Shown one piece after another: positions 30,905-39,282 of a stretch of 45,218 nt of DNA. The DNA comes from an uncultured Leifsonia sp. GTDB lineage: Bacteria; Actinomycetota; Actinomycetes; Actinomycetales; Microbacteriaceae. The stretch lies in the NCBI RefSeq assembly GCF_945957465.1, contig NZ_CAMFLC010000032.1, positions 1 through 45,218 on the forward strand. The letters run 5' to 3'. Each line of letters begins with the position of its first letter. Position 1 is the first letter of the stretch. The position numbers and the translations under genes are program-made. The notes under the pieces are model-generated. The model was not told the origin of the DNA, ran no database searches, and was given only the letters and a program-made list of their open reading frames with translations.

Positions 30905-32697
30905 GCACGCCGAACAACCGCCGCCGCGACCCGGGCGGCCTGTCGGCGGAGTCCATTCTGCTCGCCGCCGGCATCGTGATCGTCATCGTCGGTGTGGTCG
31001 GGGTGAACCTCGCGGTTCGGCTCGGCCACCAGCTCGACCACACGGGGGTCACTCTCAGCAGTGATCCCTTCACGCTGACGTTCCAGGTCCTCATGGGCAA
31101 GGTGCCGTGGCCGGCGTCGGGCACGTGGATTATCGCCGTGGTCGCGGCGATCGTGCTCGCCCTCGCCGTCCTGATCGTCGTGGCGATCGCCCGCTACCGG
31201 AAGGGGCGGACCCGCGTCGACCGATCGGCCGCGTACATGGGCCGCGGCCGCGACGTCGCGGACCTCAGCCGCAAGAGCGCTCTGGAGAAGGCTCAGCGCC
31301 TCGGCGTGCCCGACGCGCCCGGTGTTCCCATCGGGCGCACTGTCGCGTCAGGGCAGCCGCTCTACGGCTCCTGGGAGGACATGCATATTGACATCTGGGG
31401 GCCGCGCACCGGTAAGACGACCAGCCGCGCCGTACCGGCCATTCTCGCCGCTCCCGGCGGGGTGCTCGTCACCTCGAACAAGCGCGACGTCGTAGACGCC
31501 ACCCGTGACGTGCGGGAGAAGGCCGGCCCGGTGTGGGTGTTCGACCCGCAGGGCATCGCTTTGGAGGAGCCCACCTGGTGGTGGAACCCGCTGAGCTACG
31601 TCACCGACGAGGTACGCGCCGCCAAGATGGCTCAGCACTTCGCCTCCGGCTCCCGCGACGCGGACGCCAAGACCGAAGCGTTCTTCGACTCGTCCGGCAA
31701 GGACTTGCTTGCCGGCCTCCTGCTTGCCGCGGCGCTGGACGGCCGCCCGATCACGGACGTGTACACGTGGCTGACCCGGCCCGCCGATGACACGGCGGTG
31801 GAGATCCTTCGACAGCACGGCTTCCCGCTGACCGCCGACCAGGTGGCCGGCGTCATTGACGCGCCGGAGAAGCAGCGCGGCGGCGTCTATGGCACCGCCC
31901 AGCAGATGGCGTCCTGCCTGACGAACCGTCAGGTCGCCCGCTGGGTGACCCCGTTGGGCGGGAACGCGAGCGATCGGCGGCCTCAGTTCAGCCCGGAGGC
32001 GTTCGTGCGCGAGGGCGGCACGCTCTACAGCCTCTCCAAGGAGGGCCAGGGAACTGCCGGCCCGCTGGTGACCGCGCTCACGGTCGCCGTGGTGGAAGCG
32101 GCGGAGGAGCTGGCCGCTCGGTCGGCCGGCGGCCGCCTCAGCACGCCGCTTCTGGGCGTCCTGGACGAGGCGGCGAACGTCTGCCGCTGGCGCGACCTGC
32201 CGAACCTCTATTCGCACTACGGTTCGCGCGGCATCGTCCTGATGACGATCTTGCAGAGCTGGTCGCAGGGCGTGGAAGTGTGGGGCGAGTCCGGGATGCG
32301 CAAGCTGTGGTCGGCCTCCAACGTGAAGGTCTACGGCGGCGGCGTCTCGGAGGCCGGCTTCCTCGAAGACCTCTCGCGGGTGATCGGTGACTACGACCGG
32401 CTCTCCTCGTCGACGTCGAGCGGGCGCGGGCAGCGCACGGTGTCGCAGCAGCTCCACCGTGAGCGCATCCTGGACGTCGCGGACCTGGCCGCGATGCCCA
32501 AGGGGCGCGCCGTGGTGCTTTCCTCCGGCTCTCGGCCGACGCTGATCCGCACTCAGCCGTGGATGACCGGCCCGCACGCGGCCGATGTGCGGGCGTCGAT
32601 TGCCGCGCACGACCCGCAGGCCCAGCACACGATCAGCGAGGCGCAGCACGACGTCGCCGCCGTTGAGGCGACCATCGGGAGCGAGGCGCGATCGTGA
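30901..32697 (+). CDS. VirD4/TraG-type coupling protein
   Basis: 598 residues with two N-terminal membrane spans (near residues 18-40 and 75-97), then a TraG/VirD4 ATPase: Walker A WGPRTGKTTSRAVP, Walker B LLGVLDEAANVCRW, and YSHYGSRGIVLMTILQSW downstream. It should dock the relaxase-DNA complex onto the channel. The GTG start overlaps the VirB4 stop (GTGA), so the two ATPases are translated as a unit. Length and motif order are normal for the family. Confidence 0.9.
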   Translation: MSTPNNRRRDPGGLSAESILLAAGIVIVIVGVVGVNLAVRLGHQLDHTGVTLSSDPFTLTFQVLMGKVPWPASGTWIIAVVAAIVLALAVLIVVAIARYRKGRTRVDRSAAYMGRGRDVADLSRKSALEKAQRLGVPDAPGVPIGRTVASGQPLYGSWEDMHIDIWGPRTGKTTSRAVPAILAAPGGVLVTSNKRDVVDATRDVREKAGPVWVFDPQGIALEEPTWWWNPLSYVTDEVRAAKMAQHFASGSRDADAKTEAFFDSSGKDLLAGLLLAAALDGRPITDVYTWLTRPADDTAVEILRQHGFPLTADQVAGVIDAPEKQRGGVYGTAQQMASCLTNRQVARWVTPLGGNASDRRPQFSPEAFVREGGTLYSLSKEGQGTAGPLVTALTVAVVEAAEELAARSAGGRLSTPLLGVLDEAANVCRWRDLPNLYSHYGSRGIVLMTILQSWSQGVEVWGESGMRKLWSASNVKVYGGGVSEAGFLEDLSRVIGDYDRLSSSTSSGRGQRTVSQQLHRERILDVADLAAMPKGRAVVLSSGSRPTLIRTQPWMTGPHAADVRASIAAHDPQAQHTISEAQHDVAAVEATIGSEARS

Positions 32698-33389
32698 GCG
32701 ACTGGGGCGAGGACGACTACGAGCCGCAGGACGCCGGCAGCTCGTCGACCACTGCAGCAGCTCCGGCCGGTGGCCGGGCATTCGGCATCGACGTCGGCGG
32801 CCTGGCCGACGAGCTGGTGGATGCCGCGGTCAAGTCGCTGGTGCGCAAGGAAGTGTCGGCCGTCGCCGCCGATGCCGTCAAGGACGCCCTGACCGACGAT
32901 GTGCTGGACGCGCTCCGCGCTCGGGCTGAGACGGCGGCCGCCGCGGCGATCGCCGCGCAGCTCGAAGATTCCGGGCTCGACGATGACGCCGCGGCCGATG
33001 TGCCGGACGCGGCAGAATCCGTCCTGACCTACGGCAGCGTCGACGAGTTCCTGCGCGAGTATCTGCGCAACGTGTACCGGCGCAAGATCGACGGCAAGAA
33101 CCGCGTGTGGGCGGCCGAATGGTGGAAGTACGACGAGGCGGTGATCCGTCTCGAAGCGCTCTGGCGCTCCTGGGAGTTCCTGCGCCGCGATCCCTCGACC
33201 GGGATGAGTGTGTGGTGGCGTGACCACGCCGACACGCACTTGGCCGTGCTGATGGACCCCCAAGGCCCGTTCGCGCCGGCCGACGCGATGGCCGTGGAGA
33301 ACCAATGCAGCAAGGGCGATCCGCTGCCCTACAAGCGACCTCCGGAAGGGCTGTTCCCCGACGTGCGGGAGCCGAACGGCGACCAGTAG
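32694..33389 (+). CDS. DUF4913-family protein
   Basis: 231 residues. An acidic, Ala-rich helical N-terminal half is followed by the DUF4913 module: VDEFLREYLRNVYRRKIDGK, WAAEWWKYDEAVIRLEALWR and VWWRDHADTHLAVLMDPQGP. This family is regularly found after the coupling protein in actinobacterial transfer operons; its function is unknown. The start overlaps the coupling-protein stop by 4 bp. It closes the plus-strand transfer operon. Confidence 0.82.
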   Translation: MSDWGEDDYEPQDAGSSSTTAAAPAGGRAFGIDVGGLADELVDAAVKSLVRKEVSAVAADAVKDALTDDVLDALRARAETAAAAAIAAQLEDSGLDDDAAADVPDAAESVLTYGSVDEFLREYLRNVYRRKIDGKNRVWAAEWWKYDEAVIRLEALWRSWEFLRRDPSTGMSVWWRDHADTHLAVLMDPQGPFAPADAMAVENQCSKGDPLPYKRPPEGLFPDVREPNGDQ

Positions 33390-33486
33390 GTCGCGATCCA
33401 TCCCATGCCCCCAGTGCTGGGGTTATGCGAGCCGGCCTGGGCTCGTCGGCCGCTCTGGACGCTCCTGCCGGCCATAGGCTCTGAAG

Positions 33487-34260
33487 GTGGACCTCACCAG
33501 CTCGTACGAACGATTCGTCCCCGAAGCGGTTCGCGCTCGCTACACCTTTACCGAGACACGCAACGCCGCTGCGGTCCTCTGGGCGACGAACACCGACCTA
33601 TTCGACGAGGTTGTTGCGTCGCTCGATGAGTTTCAGTTGAAGGCGGACGACCTGGTGAATCCTGGTGGCCAAGAGTCACAGCTGGCCAAGCGCTTCAACA
33701 CGGCGCTGCGTTCGCGCGGGTGGCGCGAGGCGCGCGTAGACACGGAGATTGAGCTCAAGCTGCGCATCATGCCTTACCGCCCGGATGGAGAGCGGGAGGC
33801 AACTGTCACCAGCTCGACCGTCTCGAACCGCGGCTACAAGGTGGACAACTTCAAGGGCCGGGTCGCTCTCGACTTGGAGTGGAACGCGAAAGACGGCAAC
33901 CTCGACCGAGATCTCGGCGCGTACCGGGCACTGTTCGATGCGGGCCTCATCGACGCAGCGGTGCTCGTCACTCGGACACAGGATGATCTACGCGCATTCG
34001 GCTACCAGCTTCGCATTGGTGTCGGAATACCGGAGGCTGAGGCTCGCAAGGTACTGGGCACGACCACGACTACTAACCTCGACAAGCTGCTGCCACGCTT
34101 GACGCGCGGGGACGCTGGCGGTTGTCCGGTGTTGGCCGTGGCCATCAACTCGACCACGTGGGATGGTGAGCCAGCCACGCCCCCTTCCTCGCTCGCGGAC
34201 ATTCACGACGAGCCGGAAGAGGACAACGCGATCGACGACACGGACACGTTGGACGAATAG
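33487..34260 (+). CDS. BglII/BstYI-family type II restriction endonuclease
   Basis: 257 residues. The centre carries YKVDNFKGRVALDLEWNAKD and then DRDLGAYRALFDAGLIDAAV, matching the BglII/BstYI pattern: an acidic residue, a V-A-L-D-L-E strand, WN-x-KD, then D-R-D-L. BglII cuts AGATCT and BstYI RGATCY, so a GATC-containing target is likely. The last 50 residues are acidic and loose. It has a GTG start and is followed 43 bp later by a methyltransferase gene on the same strand, completing a restriction-modification pair. Such systems stabilise plasmids by killing cells that lose them. Confidence 0.82.
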   Translation: MDLTSSYERFVPEAVRARYTFTETRNAAAVLWATNTDLFDEVVASLDEFQLKADDLVNPGGQESQLAKRFNTALRSRGWREARVDTEIELKLRIMPYRPDGEREATVTSSTVSNRGYKVDNFKGRVALDLEWNAKDGNLDRDLGAYRALFDAGLIDAAVLVTRTQDDLRAFGYQLRIGVGIPEAEARKVLGTTTTTNLDKLLPRLTRGDAGGCPVLAVAINSTTWDGEPATPPSSLADIHDEPEEDNAIDDTDTLDE

Positions 34261-34277
34261 ATCCAATACGGGTAACT

Positions 34278-34297
34278 AGATCTTTGTTTGCTAGGGT
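34278..34297 (+). promoter_or_regulatory. Candidate methyltransferase promoter containing AGATCT
   Basis: AGATCT (34278-34283), the BglII-type target, sits just upstream of TAGGGT (34292-34297), a plausible actinobacterial -10 box. Seven bases later is the GTG at 34304, so the mRNA could be leaderless. Methylation of this site could feed back on the promoter. Confidence 0.4.
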
Positions 34298-34303
34298 GTG
34301 CTT

Positions 34304-35164
34304 GTGACGAGCGCCGCCCTGAGTATCGATCAGACCCCAGACATCGCCCCCCTGCCGACGGTCGAGGGAGGCTTCCAGACGGTTCTGGCCGACCCGCCGT
34401 GGCGCTTCACGAATCGAACGGGCAAGGTCGCGCCGGAGCATCGGCGGCTGGATCGCTACAGCACGATGGATCTTGACCAGATCAAGGCGCTTCCGGTTGG
34501 TGACGTCACAGCCAAGAACGCCCACCTTTACCTCTGGGTGCCCAATGCCCTCTTGCTTGAAGGAATCGAGGTGCTACAAGCGTGGGGGTTCCGCTACGTC
34601 TCCAACATCATTTGGGCGAAGCGCCGCAAGGACGGTGGGCCGGACGGTCGCGGCGTTGGTTTCTACTTTCGCAACGTCACCGAGCCGATCCTCTTCGGTG
34701 TCAAGGGTTCCATGCGCACCCTGGCACCGGCTCGCTCGACCGTCAACATGATCGAGACTCGTAAGCGCGAGCATTCCCGGAAGCCCGATGAACAGTACGA
34801 CCTCATCGAGTCGTGCTCACCCGGCCCCTACCTGGAGATGTTCGCCCGCTACGCGCGGGAAGGTTGGAGTGCATGGGGCAACGAGGCGGACGCCGAGGTT
34901 GTCCCGAAGGGGCAGAGTTACCGCGGCTATGCCGGTGGCGAGCTTGAACGGGTCCCGATGTTGGAGCCCCACGAGCGCACTAGCGAGTGGCTGTCCAATC
35001 GCATCGCCGGCATCTTGGCCGACGAGTATGAGCGTGGCACGAGCATCCACACGCTTGCTCAGGACACTGGGTACAGCATTCAAAGGGTGCGCACCCTTCT
35101 CGACCGCGCCGGAGTCAAAAAACGGAACCGCGGCCGGCCCGCGAAAACAGCCGTCGCTTCCTGA
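34304..35164 (+). CDS. MT-A70-family adenine-N6 DNA methyltransferase
   Basis: 286 residues. The catalytic DPPW motif is in VLADPPWRFTN; further MT-A70 landmarks are LYLWVPNALLLEGIEVLQAW, IIWAKRRKDGG and the SAM-site strand near EMFARYAREGWSAWGNE. A C-terminal helix-turn-helix (IHTLAQDTGYSIQRVRTLLD) ending in basic KKRNRGRPAK resembles an AT-hook-like DNA contact. It should protect the target of the BglII-like enzyme upstream. The GTG at 34304 is preferred over GTG 34298 because AGGG lies 7 nt upstream; a leaderless mRNA is also possible. Confidence 0.85.
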   Translation: MTSAALSIDQTPDIAPLPTVEGGFQTVLADPPWRFTNRTGKVAPEHRRLDRYSTMDLDQIKALPVGDVTAKNAHLYLWVPNALLLEGIEVLQAWGFRYVSNIIWAKRRKDGGPDGRGVGFYFRNVTEPILFGVKGSMRTLAPARSTVNMIETRKREHSRKPDEQYDLIESCSPGPYLEMFARYAREGWSAWGNEADAEVVPKGQSYRGYAGGELERVPMLEPHERTSEWLSNRIAGILADEYERGTSIHTLAQDTGYSIQRVRTLLDRAGVKKRNRGRPAKTAVAS

Positions 35165-35255
35165 CGGCCGACGCTATGAACCAGGGGGTGTTGTCGCTTC
35201 GGTCGGTCGCCCAATAATTGACCCACCGTCGATCCCCCCAGCGACGGGGCACGAA

Positions 35256-35286
35256 GAAGGGCCGCGCTCCCCCAGCGCGGCCCTTC
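35256..35286. terminator. Bidirectional terminator between convergent genes
   Basis: A perfect 13-bp GC-rich stem (GAAGGGCCGCGCT with AGCGCGGCCCTTC) and a 5-base C loop, lying between the methyltransferase stop (35164) and the stop of the opposing gene (35306). Confidence 0.85.
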
Positions 35287-35305
35287 TCCCTGTCTGGTGT
35301 CCGGT

Positions 35306-36154
35306 TCAGCGGCTCTGTTCGCTGCGCTGCACCTGAACCCCGCGGCTGCGCGCCTTCCGCGCCTTCGGTGCCTTGGTCGGACCGCCGGCAGCCACCGCGG
35401 CGGTGGCCGGCTTCGCCTGGCTGACGTCCGCGCGCATCCGGGTCGCGATGACCTCCTGATCGATGCCCTTGCTCTCCAACTCCGCCGCGGTGGACGCGCG
35501 CCGTTCGGAGCTGTCGTAGGTGGCCGCGCTGTCCTCTCGGGCAGCGTCGGCGGTCACGGTGCGCTCGTCTGCCTCGGCTTGAGCTCGAGTACGCTCCTCC
35601 GGGTCGGGCTCGTACTCGGCCGCGGCGCGCTCCTGCTCCGCCAGGCGGTCTTGCTGGTCCGCCTGGGTGAGAAGCTGCTGTGCCTCGACGCTCTCGACCG
35701 TTGAGCGGTGCCGTTCGACGTCGGCCTGCGCACGCTCCTGTTCGGCGCGCTCGACGGCGGCGCGGACCGCGGCCGCGTCGGCGCCCGTATCGGCCGCGTC
35801 GACGCCGTAGCGGGTGCGCAGCTCCTCGCGCATCCTCTCCTCGGCGCGGGCGGCCTCGGGGTCGTCCTGCGCCCATGCGCGGGTGGTCTGGTACGTGCGG
35901 CCGATCTGCTCGGGCGTCGATCGCTCCCACCAGTCCGACCGGTAGACGTCTGCGTACTCGGTGCGTGCCGTGCGCTGCTCGGCGTCGAACCGTGTCCGCA
36001 GCTCGCGCGCCTCGCGCTCGCTCGCGGCCTGTGCTCGGCGCAGCGCGTCCTCCCGTGCGCGGGCGATGCGCTCGCCTACCTGTCCCGCAGCCGTCACCAG
36101 CACGCGGAGCTGCCCCTCGAACGCCTCTGCGATCCCGTCGCTCTCCTCGGCCAT
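35306..36154 (-). CDS. Coiled-coil mobilisation accessory protein, unknown family
   Basis: 282 residues, almost wholly charged helix: heptad-like Ala/Glu/Arg runs (ARAREDALRRAQAASEREAR, RAAVERAEQERAQADVERHR) predict a long coiled coil. The C-terminus is basic (TKAPKARKARSRGVQVQRSE), suitable for DNA binding. It follows the relaxase gene by 15 bp and is probably co-transcribed with it and MobC. A relaxosome or structural role is likely by position; no enzyme motif is present. Confidence 0.68.
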   Translation of the reverse strand: MAEESDGIAEAFEGQLRVLVTAAGQVGERIARAREDALRRAQAASEREARELRTRFDAEQRTARTEYADVYRSDWWERSTPEQIGRTYQTTRAWAQDDPEAARAEERMREELRTRYGVDAADTGADAAAVRAAVERAEQERAQADVERHRSTVESVEAQQLLTQADQQDRLAEQERAAAEYEPDPEERTRAQAEADERTVTADAAREDSAATYDSSERRASTAAELESKGIDQEVIATRMRADVSQAKPATAAVAAGGPTKAPKARKARSRGVQVQRSEQSR

Positions 36155-36169
36155 GTTCGGCCCCCTCTC

Positions 36170-37867
36170 CTATCGTTCCGGGCCGCGCTCTGCGCCCGGC
36201 CCCGTCCTCTGTCGTGGCTTCGTCGGTTCGATGTTGTTCGGGACCGGCGACGGCGCCGCGGTGGCCGGCTGGCCCTGCCCGGCGCGGAGCCGATCGAGCA
36301 TCGCCTGTGTCTCCGGGTCGAGCGTCGCGGCCGGCGCGGCCGTCGTCGACGACGCCTCGGTGCTGACCGCCGGTAGGGCGTCGCGTACGCGCGTGAGACG
36401 CGCCCGCACGTCCTCGGCCAGGAGTCGCGCCTGCCGGGCCTGCTCGGCGGCCTGTGCGGCCTCGTACACCGCCTGGGTGAGGCGGAGGAGCTGCCGAATC
36501 ATGGCAGCCTGCGCCACCGTGCCCTGACCGCCGCGCGCGGCGCTGGCAAGCAGCATCGCCGCCCCGGAGATGGCGGTCGTTCCGGCACGGTGCGGCCGCA
36601 CGGTGCGCGTGTAGGTCTGCGCCGATCGGGACAGTGCCTCCGACGCCGCGGCGAGGTCGCCGGGCGTCTCCTCGGTCGCGTTGGACCAGGCCGCGAATGC
36701 GCCGGCCGTCTGTCGCGCGACCGTGGCCCACGTGTCTCGGTCGTCGACGGGCACCGACCGCAGCCGGTCGGCGAGCTGCCGCAGCTCGTCGTTGCGCCGG
36801 CCCCACAGCTCGGGGTCCGGCTCCTGCGTCTCGGCTCCCGGTGCGACCACGCGGCGGCCGCGCTTGGCGGCGTTCCACTCCGCGGCCGCGTCGCTCGCCC
36901 CGGTCGGTGTGTCCGGCCATCCGTCGCGCAGCCGGGGCAGCGTCAGGTCGCGGCCAAGGTGGCCGCCGCCGTACCAGATCGGCCGCTCCCCGGCCGCGGG
37001 TCGTTCGGCCACCGAGTAGCCGGTGATGACGTCGGTTCGCCCGTCCGCGTAGCGAGGACGAACCAGCAAGCCGGTGCGACGCATGCGCCGCACGAACTCG
37101 GCTTCGTCGCCGGCCGCGCTCGCGCATCCTCGCACCTTCAACGCCAGCAGGTAGCGGGGCTGATCGGTGCGCAGCTCGGCGCTGATCCGAGCCTGCCGGT
37201 CCGGGCCGGTCAGGTGCTCCCAGCGTGGGGCGTTATCGCCGAACTGCGGGCGGGTGCGTTCGTACTTCGCGCGTGCTCGCGACCGTGCCTGAGCCTCCCG
37301 CCCGGCCGGGTCGTACCCGCGTGTGGAGCGCTCGGCGCGCACCGATTCCAGCTGCTCCAATCCGTACTTCACTTCAAGCGCTCGGGCCGCGACCTGGGCG
37401 CGGTGGAAGTCGTTGTGGATCGATGCCTTGGTGCCGTCCTCGCGAACCAGGTTCACGGCGATGTGGATGTGGTCGTTGCCGTTCGAGGACACACCATGAC
37501 GGACGGCAACCCACCGACACGGGGCCTTTGTGCCCTCGTTGCTGTCGAACTCCATCGCCGTGATGAAGTCGTTAGCGATCTTCCCCCAGTCCTCATCCGT
37601 GAGCATCCCCTCGTCGGCGCGCAGCGACAGCGAGCAGTGCCACACGTGACCGCCCGGAACCTCGACGCCGAACGCGGCCCGCGGCTTGTCCAAGTGACGC
37701 GCGATCGACAGCGCCGCGTCGCGTCCGAGCTCCGCGTCATCGTGCCACGCCATCAGCGCCGGATCGCCCGCGACCAGGTGCGGTTCGGTGTGCTCGTTCG
37801 ACCGGCCTGGGCCGGTGAGATACGTCATCAGTCCCGACATGCGATCGCCGCGGACGACATTCGGCAT
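36170..37867 (-). CDS. MobA-type conjugative relaxase
   Basis: 565 residues. The N-terminal relaxase domain (residues 1-150) has motif I around VRGDRMSGLMTYLTGPGRSN, with a Tyr as candidate nucleophile, and motif III HIHIAVNLVREDG supplying the metal-binding His pair. The rest is helical and Ala/Arg-rich, with a final Pro-rich tail. It should nick oriT and be carried with the transferred strand. The ATG overlaps the MobC stop by 1 bp. Motif pattern and MobC partner place it in the MOBP-like group found in actinobacteria; the subgroup is not certain. Confidence 0.87.
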   Translation of the reverse strand: MPNVVRGDRMSGLMTYLTGPGRSNEHTEPHLVAGDPALMAWHDDAELGRDAALSIARHLDKPRAAFGVEVPGGHVWHCSLSLRADEGMLTDEDWGKIANDFITAMEFDSNEGTKAPCRWVAVRHGVSSNGNDHIHIAVNLVREDGTKASIHNDFHRAQVAARALEVKYGLEQLESVRAERSTRGYDPAGREAQARSRARAKYERTRPQFGDNAPRWEHLTGPDRQARISAELRTDQPRYLLALKVRGCASAAGDEAEFVRRMRRTGLLVRPRYADGRTDVITGYSVAERPAAGERPIWYGGGHLGRDLTLPRLRDGWPDTPTGASDAAAEWNAAKRGRRVVAPGAETQEPDPELWGRRNDELRQLADRLRSVPVDDRDTWATVARQTAGAFAAWSNATEETPGDLAAASEALSRSAQTYTRTVRPHRAGTTAISGAAMLLASAARGGQGTVAQAAMIRQLLRLTQAVYEAAQAAEQARQARLLAEDVRARLTRVRDALPAVSTEASSTTAAPAATLDPETQAMLDRLRAGQGQPATAAPSPVPNNIEPTKPRQRTGPGAERGPER

Positions 37868-38286
37868 CACGACGCTGCACCGCTCAGCTCGTCGACGAAT
37901 GCGTCGATCCGATCGGCAACCTCGCGGACCTTCCGCAGCGTCACCACCATCTCAGCCTGCACGTCGCCGGTCGCGTTCGTCGCCTTCGCCATCTGGTTCA
38001 CGTTGTTCGCGATCGTGGCCAGGAGCCGGTGCGTGGAGAACATCTGAGCGATGACCTCGTGCCGCACCGACGCATTCGACGCGGCGGCCGCAGCTCCTCC
38101 GGCGAGAGCGGAGTCCACAAGCAGCTTGGGCACGCTCACCTTGTACTGCAAGGCGAGCGCGAGAAGCTGCCCCTCCTCCTCCGGAGTGACGCGGACGACA
38201 TGACGGTGCCGGCGGCCGCCCTCGACGCGACGGCGGCGTGCCTGGCGGCGGGGCTCCTGCTCCCCCGCGCTGTCAGAAACGGCCAT
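37867..38286 (-). CDS. mobC: MobC-like relaxosome protein
   Basis: 139 residues: a basic N-terminus (RRQARRRRVEGGRRHRH), a strand HVVRVTPEEEGQLLALAL of ribbon-helix-helix type, and the MobC signature helix LLATIANNVNQMAKATN. MobC proteins melt DNA at oriT and help the relaxase. It is the first gene of the mobilisation operon and reads away from the candidate oriT, the standard arrangement. Confidence 0.85.
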   Translation of the reverse strand: MAVSDSAGEQEPRRQARRRRVEGGRRHRHVVRVTPEEEGQLLALALQYKVSVPKLLVDSALAGGAAAAASNASVRHEVIAQMFSTHRLLATIANNVNQMAKATNATGDVQAEMVVTLRKVREVADRIDAFVDELSGAAS

Positions 38287-38539
38287 GCCGTCACCTCCTC
38301 TCGGCCCAGCGCAGCGACCCCGCCAAACGCGGGGACCACACGTCCAGTGTGCCGCATCCTCGACCCGGTGTCGAGGATCAAGCCCGATCCGGTCACCGGA
38401 TCATATAGCTTGCTCCGTCCGGGACTCCGATTGCTGTTGCTCACGTCGTCAGACGGGAGTGGCCGCGGCTTCGCCGCGCGTGCTTGTGAATGTGTCGATG
38501 GGCGTCGACGAGAAGCGCTCAGCTCCGTACCATGAGTGC
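38287..38539. other. Candidate origin of transfer (oriT)
   Basis: A 253-bp gap upstream of MobC. It contains two strong inverted repeats: ATCCTCGAC-N5-GTCGAGGAT (38356-38378) and GATCCGGT-C-ACCGGATC (38386-38402). Ten bases after the second is CTTG/CTCC (38409-38416), resembling the position and TTG/C junction of nic sites in RP4/R64-type origins, where the inverted repeat lies 5' of nic on the cleaved strand. If right, the plus strand is transferred and the region above 38413 enters first. Confidence 0.5.
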
Positions 38540-38911
38540 ATGGCTACGCAACTGACACCAGAGGAAGCAATCGAGCGTGCGCGGCGTCTACAGGACGACC
38601 GGCTGAATGCCGTTCGTGGCGTCGCGGAGGCGCGCCAGGCGCTCGTCGACGTGCGCGAGCAGACCGACCGAGAGCTGACCGAGTTGCAAGCGAGGATCGC
38701 GGAGCGGATCGCCAACGCGGAGCGCGATGACGTGCGCGCGTACTCCGCCGCGGTGAGCGCCGGATGGACCGCGGAGGAGCTTCGCAAGATCGGGTTCTCC
38801 GAGCCCGACAAGAAGGCTCGCGCCCGGCGACGCGCAACGCGCAAGCCAGCGAACCGACCTGTCTCCGATACGGCTACCGAACCAGCGCAGGAGACGTCCT
38901 CGGAGGGTTGA
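38540..38911 (+). CDS. Small coiled-coil protein next to oriT, unknown function
   Basis: 123 residues: an almost continuous charged helix (EEAIERARRLQDDRLNAVRG, EQTDRELTELQARIAERIAN), then WTAEELRKIGFSEPDKKARA, a helix-turn-like element, and a basic tail ARRRATRKPANR. It could be a DNA-binding accessory protein of the transfer origin. The ATG at 38540 has only a weak ribosome site; in-frame upstream codons are possible starts. It is divergent from the mobilisation operon and ends at a strong terminator. Confidence 0.6.
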   Translation: MATQLTPEEAIERARRLQDDRLNAVRGVAEARQALVDVREQTDRELTELQARIAERIANAERDDVRAYSAAVSAGWTAEELRKIGFSEPDKKARARRRATRKPANRPVSDTATEPAQETSSEG

Positions 38912-38922
38912 CCACGCACTCA

Positions 38923-38963
38923 CGAAAGGCCCCGCGTTCCGCTCTGCGGCGTGGGGCCTTTCG
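38923..38963. terminator. Strong hairpin terminator
   Basis: CGAAAGGCCCC and GGGGCCTTTCG form an 11-bp outer stem around a further GC hairpin, 12 bp past the stop at 38911. It works as drawn in either direction (AAAG on one side, CTTT on the other). Confidence 0.85.
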
Positions 38964-38980
38964 CATGTCCCCGCGGTGCG

Positions 38981-39054
38981 GGGTTGCACTCCGCTACGAG
39001 GCCGTCAAGGGCGCTACGCGTCCCTTCGGGAGAGCCCTGCGGGCTCCCCTTGAC
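38981..39054. repeat. GNA-hairpin element C (partial, inverted relative of elements A and B)
   Basis: Contains the inverse of the shared block GGAGTGCAACCC (38981-38992) and an 8-bp stem (GTCAAGGG 39004-39011 with CCCTTGAC 39047-39054) enclosing three hairpins. Read on the minus strand these have GNA loops: GAGCCC-GCA-GGGCTC, CCC-GAA-GGG and CGC-GTA-GCG. As with A, the gene behind it encodes a CDSCQ-tailed product. Here too the GNA strand is the template strand of that gene. Confidence 0.55.
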
Positions 39055-39166
39055 CGCCTCTCCACTGCGTGCAAGTCGGCCAGTGTTCCGTTGAAAGCAG
39101 CCAGCTCGTCGCAAGCGCCGAACTGCCAACTTTCAATCGGACACACAACAACCGGAAGGCCGAACG

Positions 39167-39259
39167 ATGGACAGGGAAACCGAGCAGATCGAGAACGTCG
39201 GAGGGTACGTCGTACCCGTCGACCCGATGGACGAGATGGGATGCGACTCGTGCCAGTGA
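39167..39259 (+). CDS. 30-residue peptide with CDSCQ tail
   Basis: Too short for routine calling, but it has a GGAAGG ribosome site 7-8 nt before the ATG and ends YVVPVDPMDEMGCDSCQ, nearly the same tail as the 93-residue protein at 15208-15489. Identity lies in YVVP, DPM and CDSCQ at the exact C-terminus. The N-terminal half (DRETEQIENVGG) is acidic and unrelated. Its stop overlaps a GTG of the next frame (39256), hinting at coupling to the HTH gene. A peptide this small with a conserved end suggests a tag, ligand or precursor; function unknown. Confidence 0.65.
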   Translation: MDRETEQIENVGGYVVPVDPMDEMGCDSCQ

Positions 39260-39282
39260 ACGACGACCAGAAGAGGCCCACG

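Noticed and set aside
38450-38919. Minus-strand frame opposite the small coiled-coil gene near oriT
   Set aside because: Low-complexity Arg/Ser composition typical of a shadow frame; the plus-strand frame has regular helical periodicity and ends just before a terminator.
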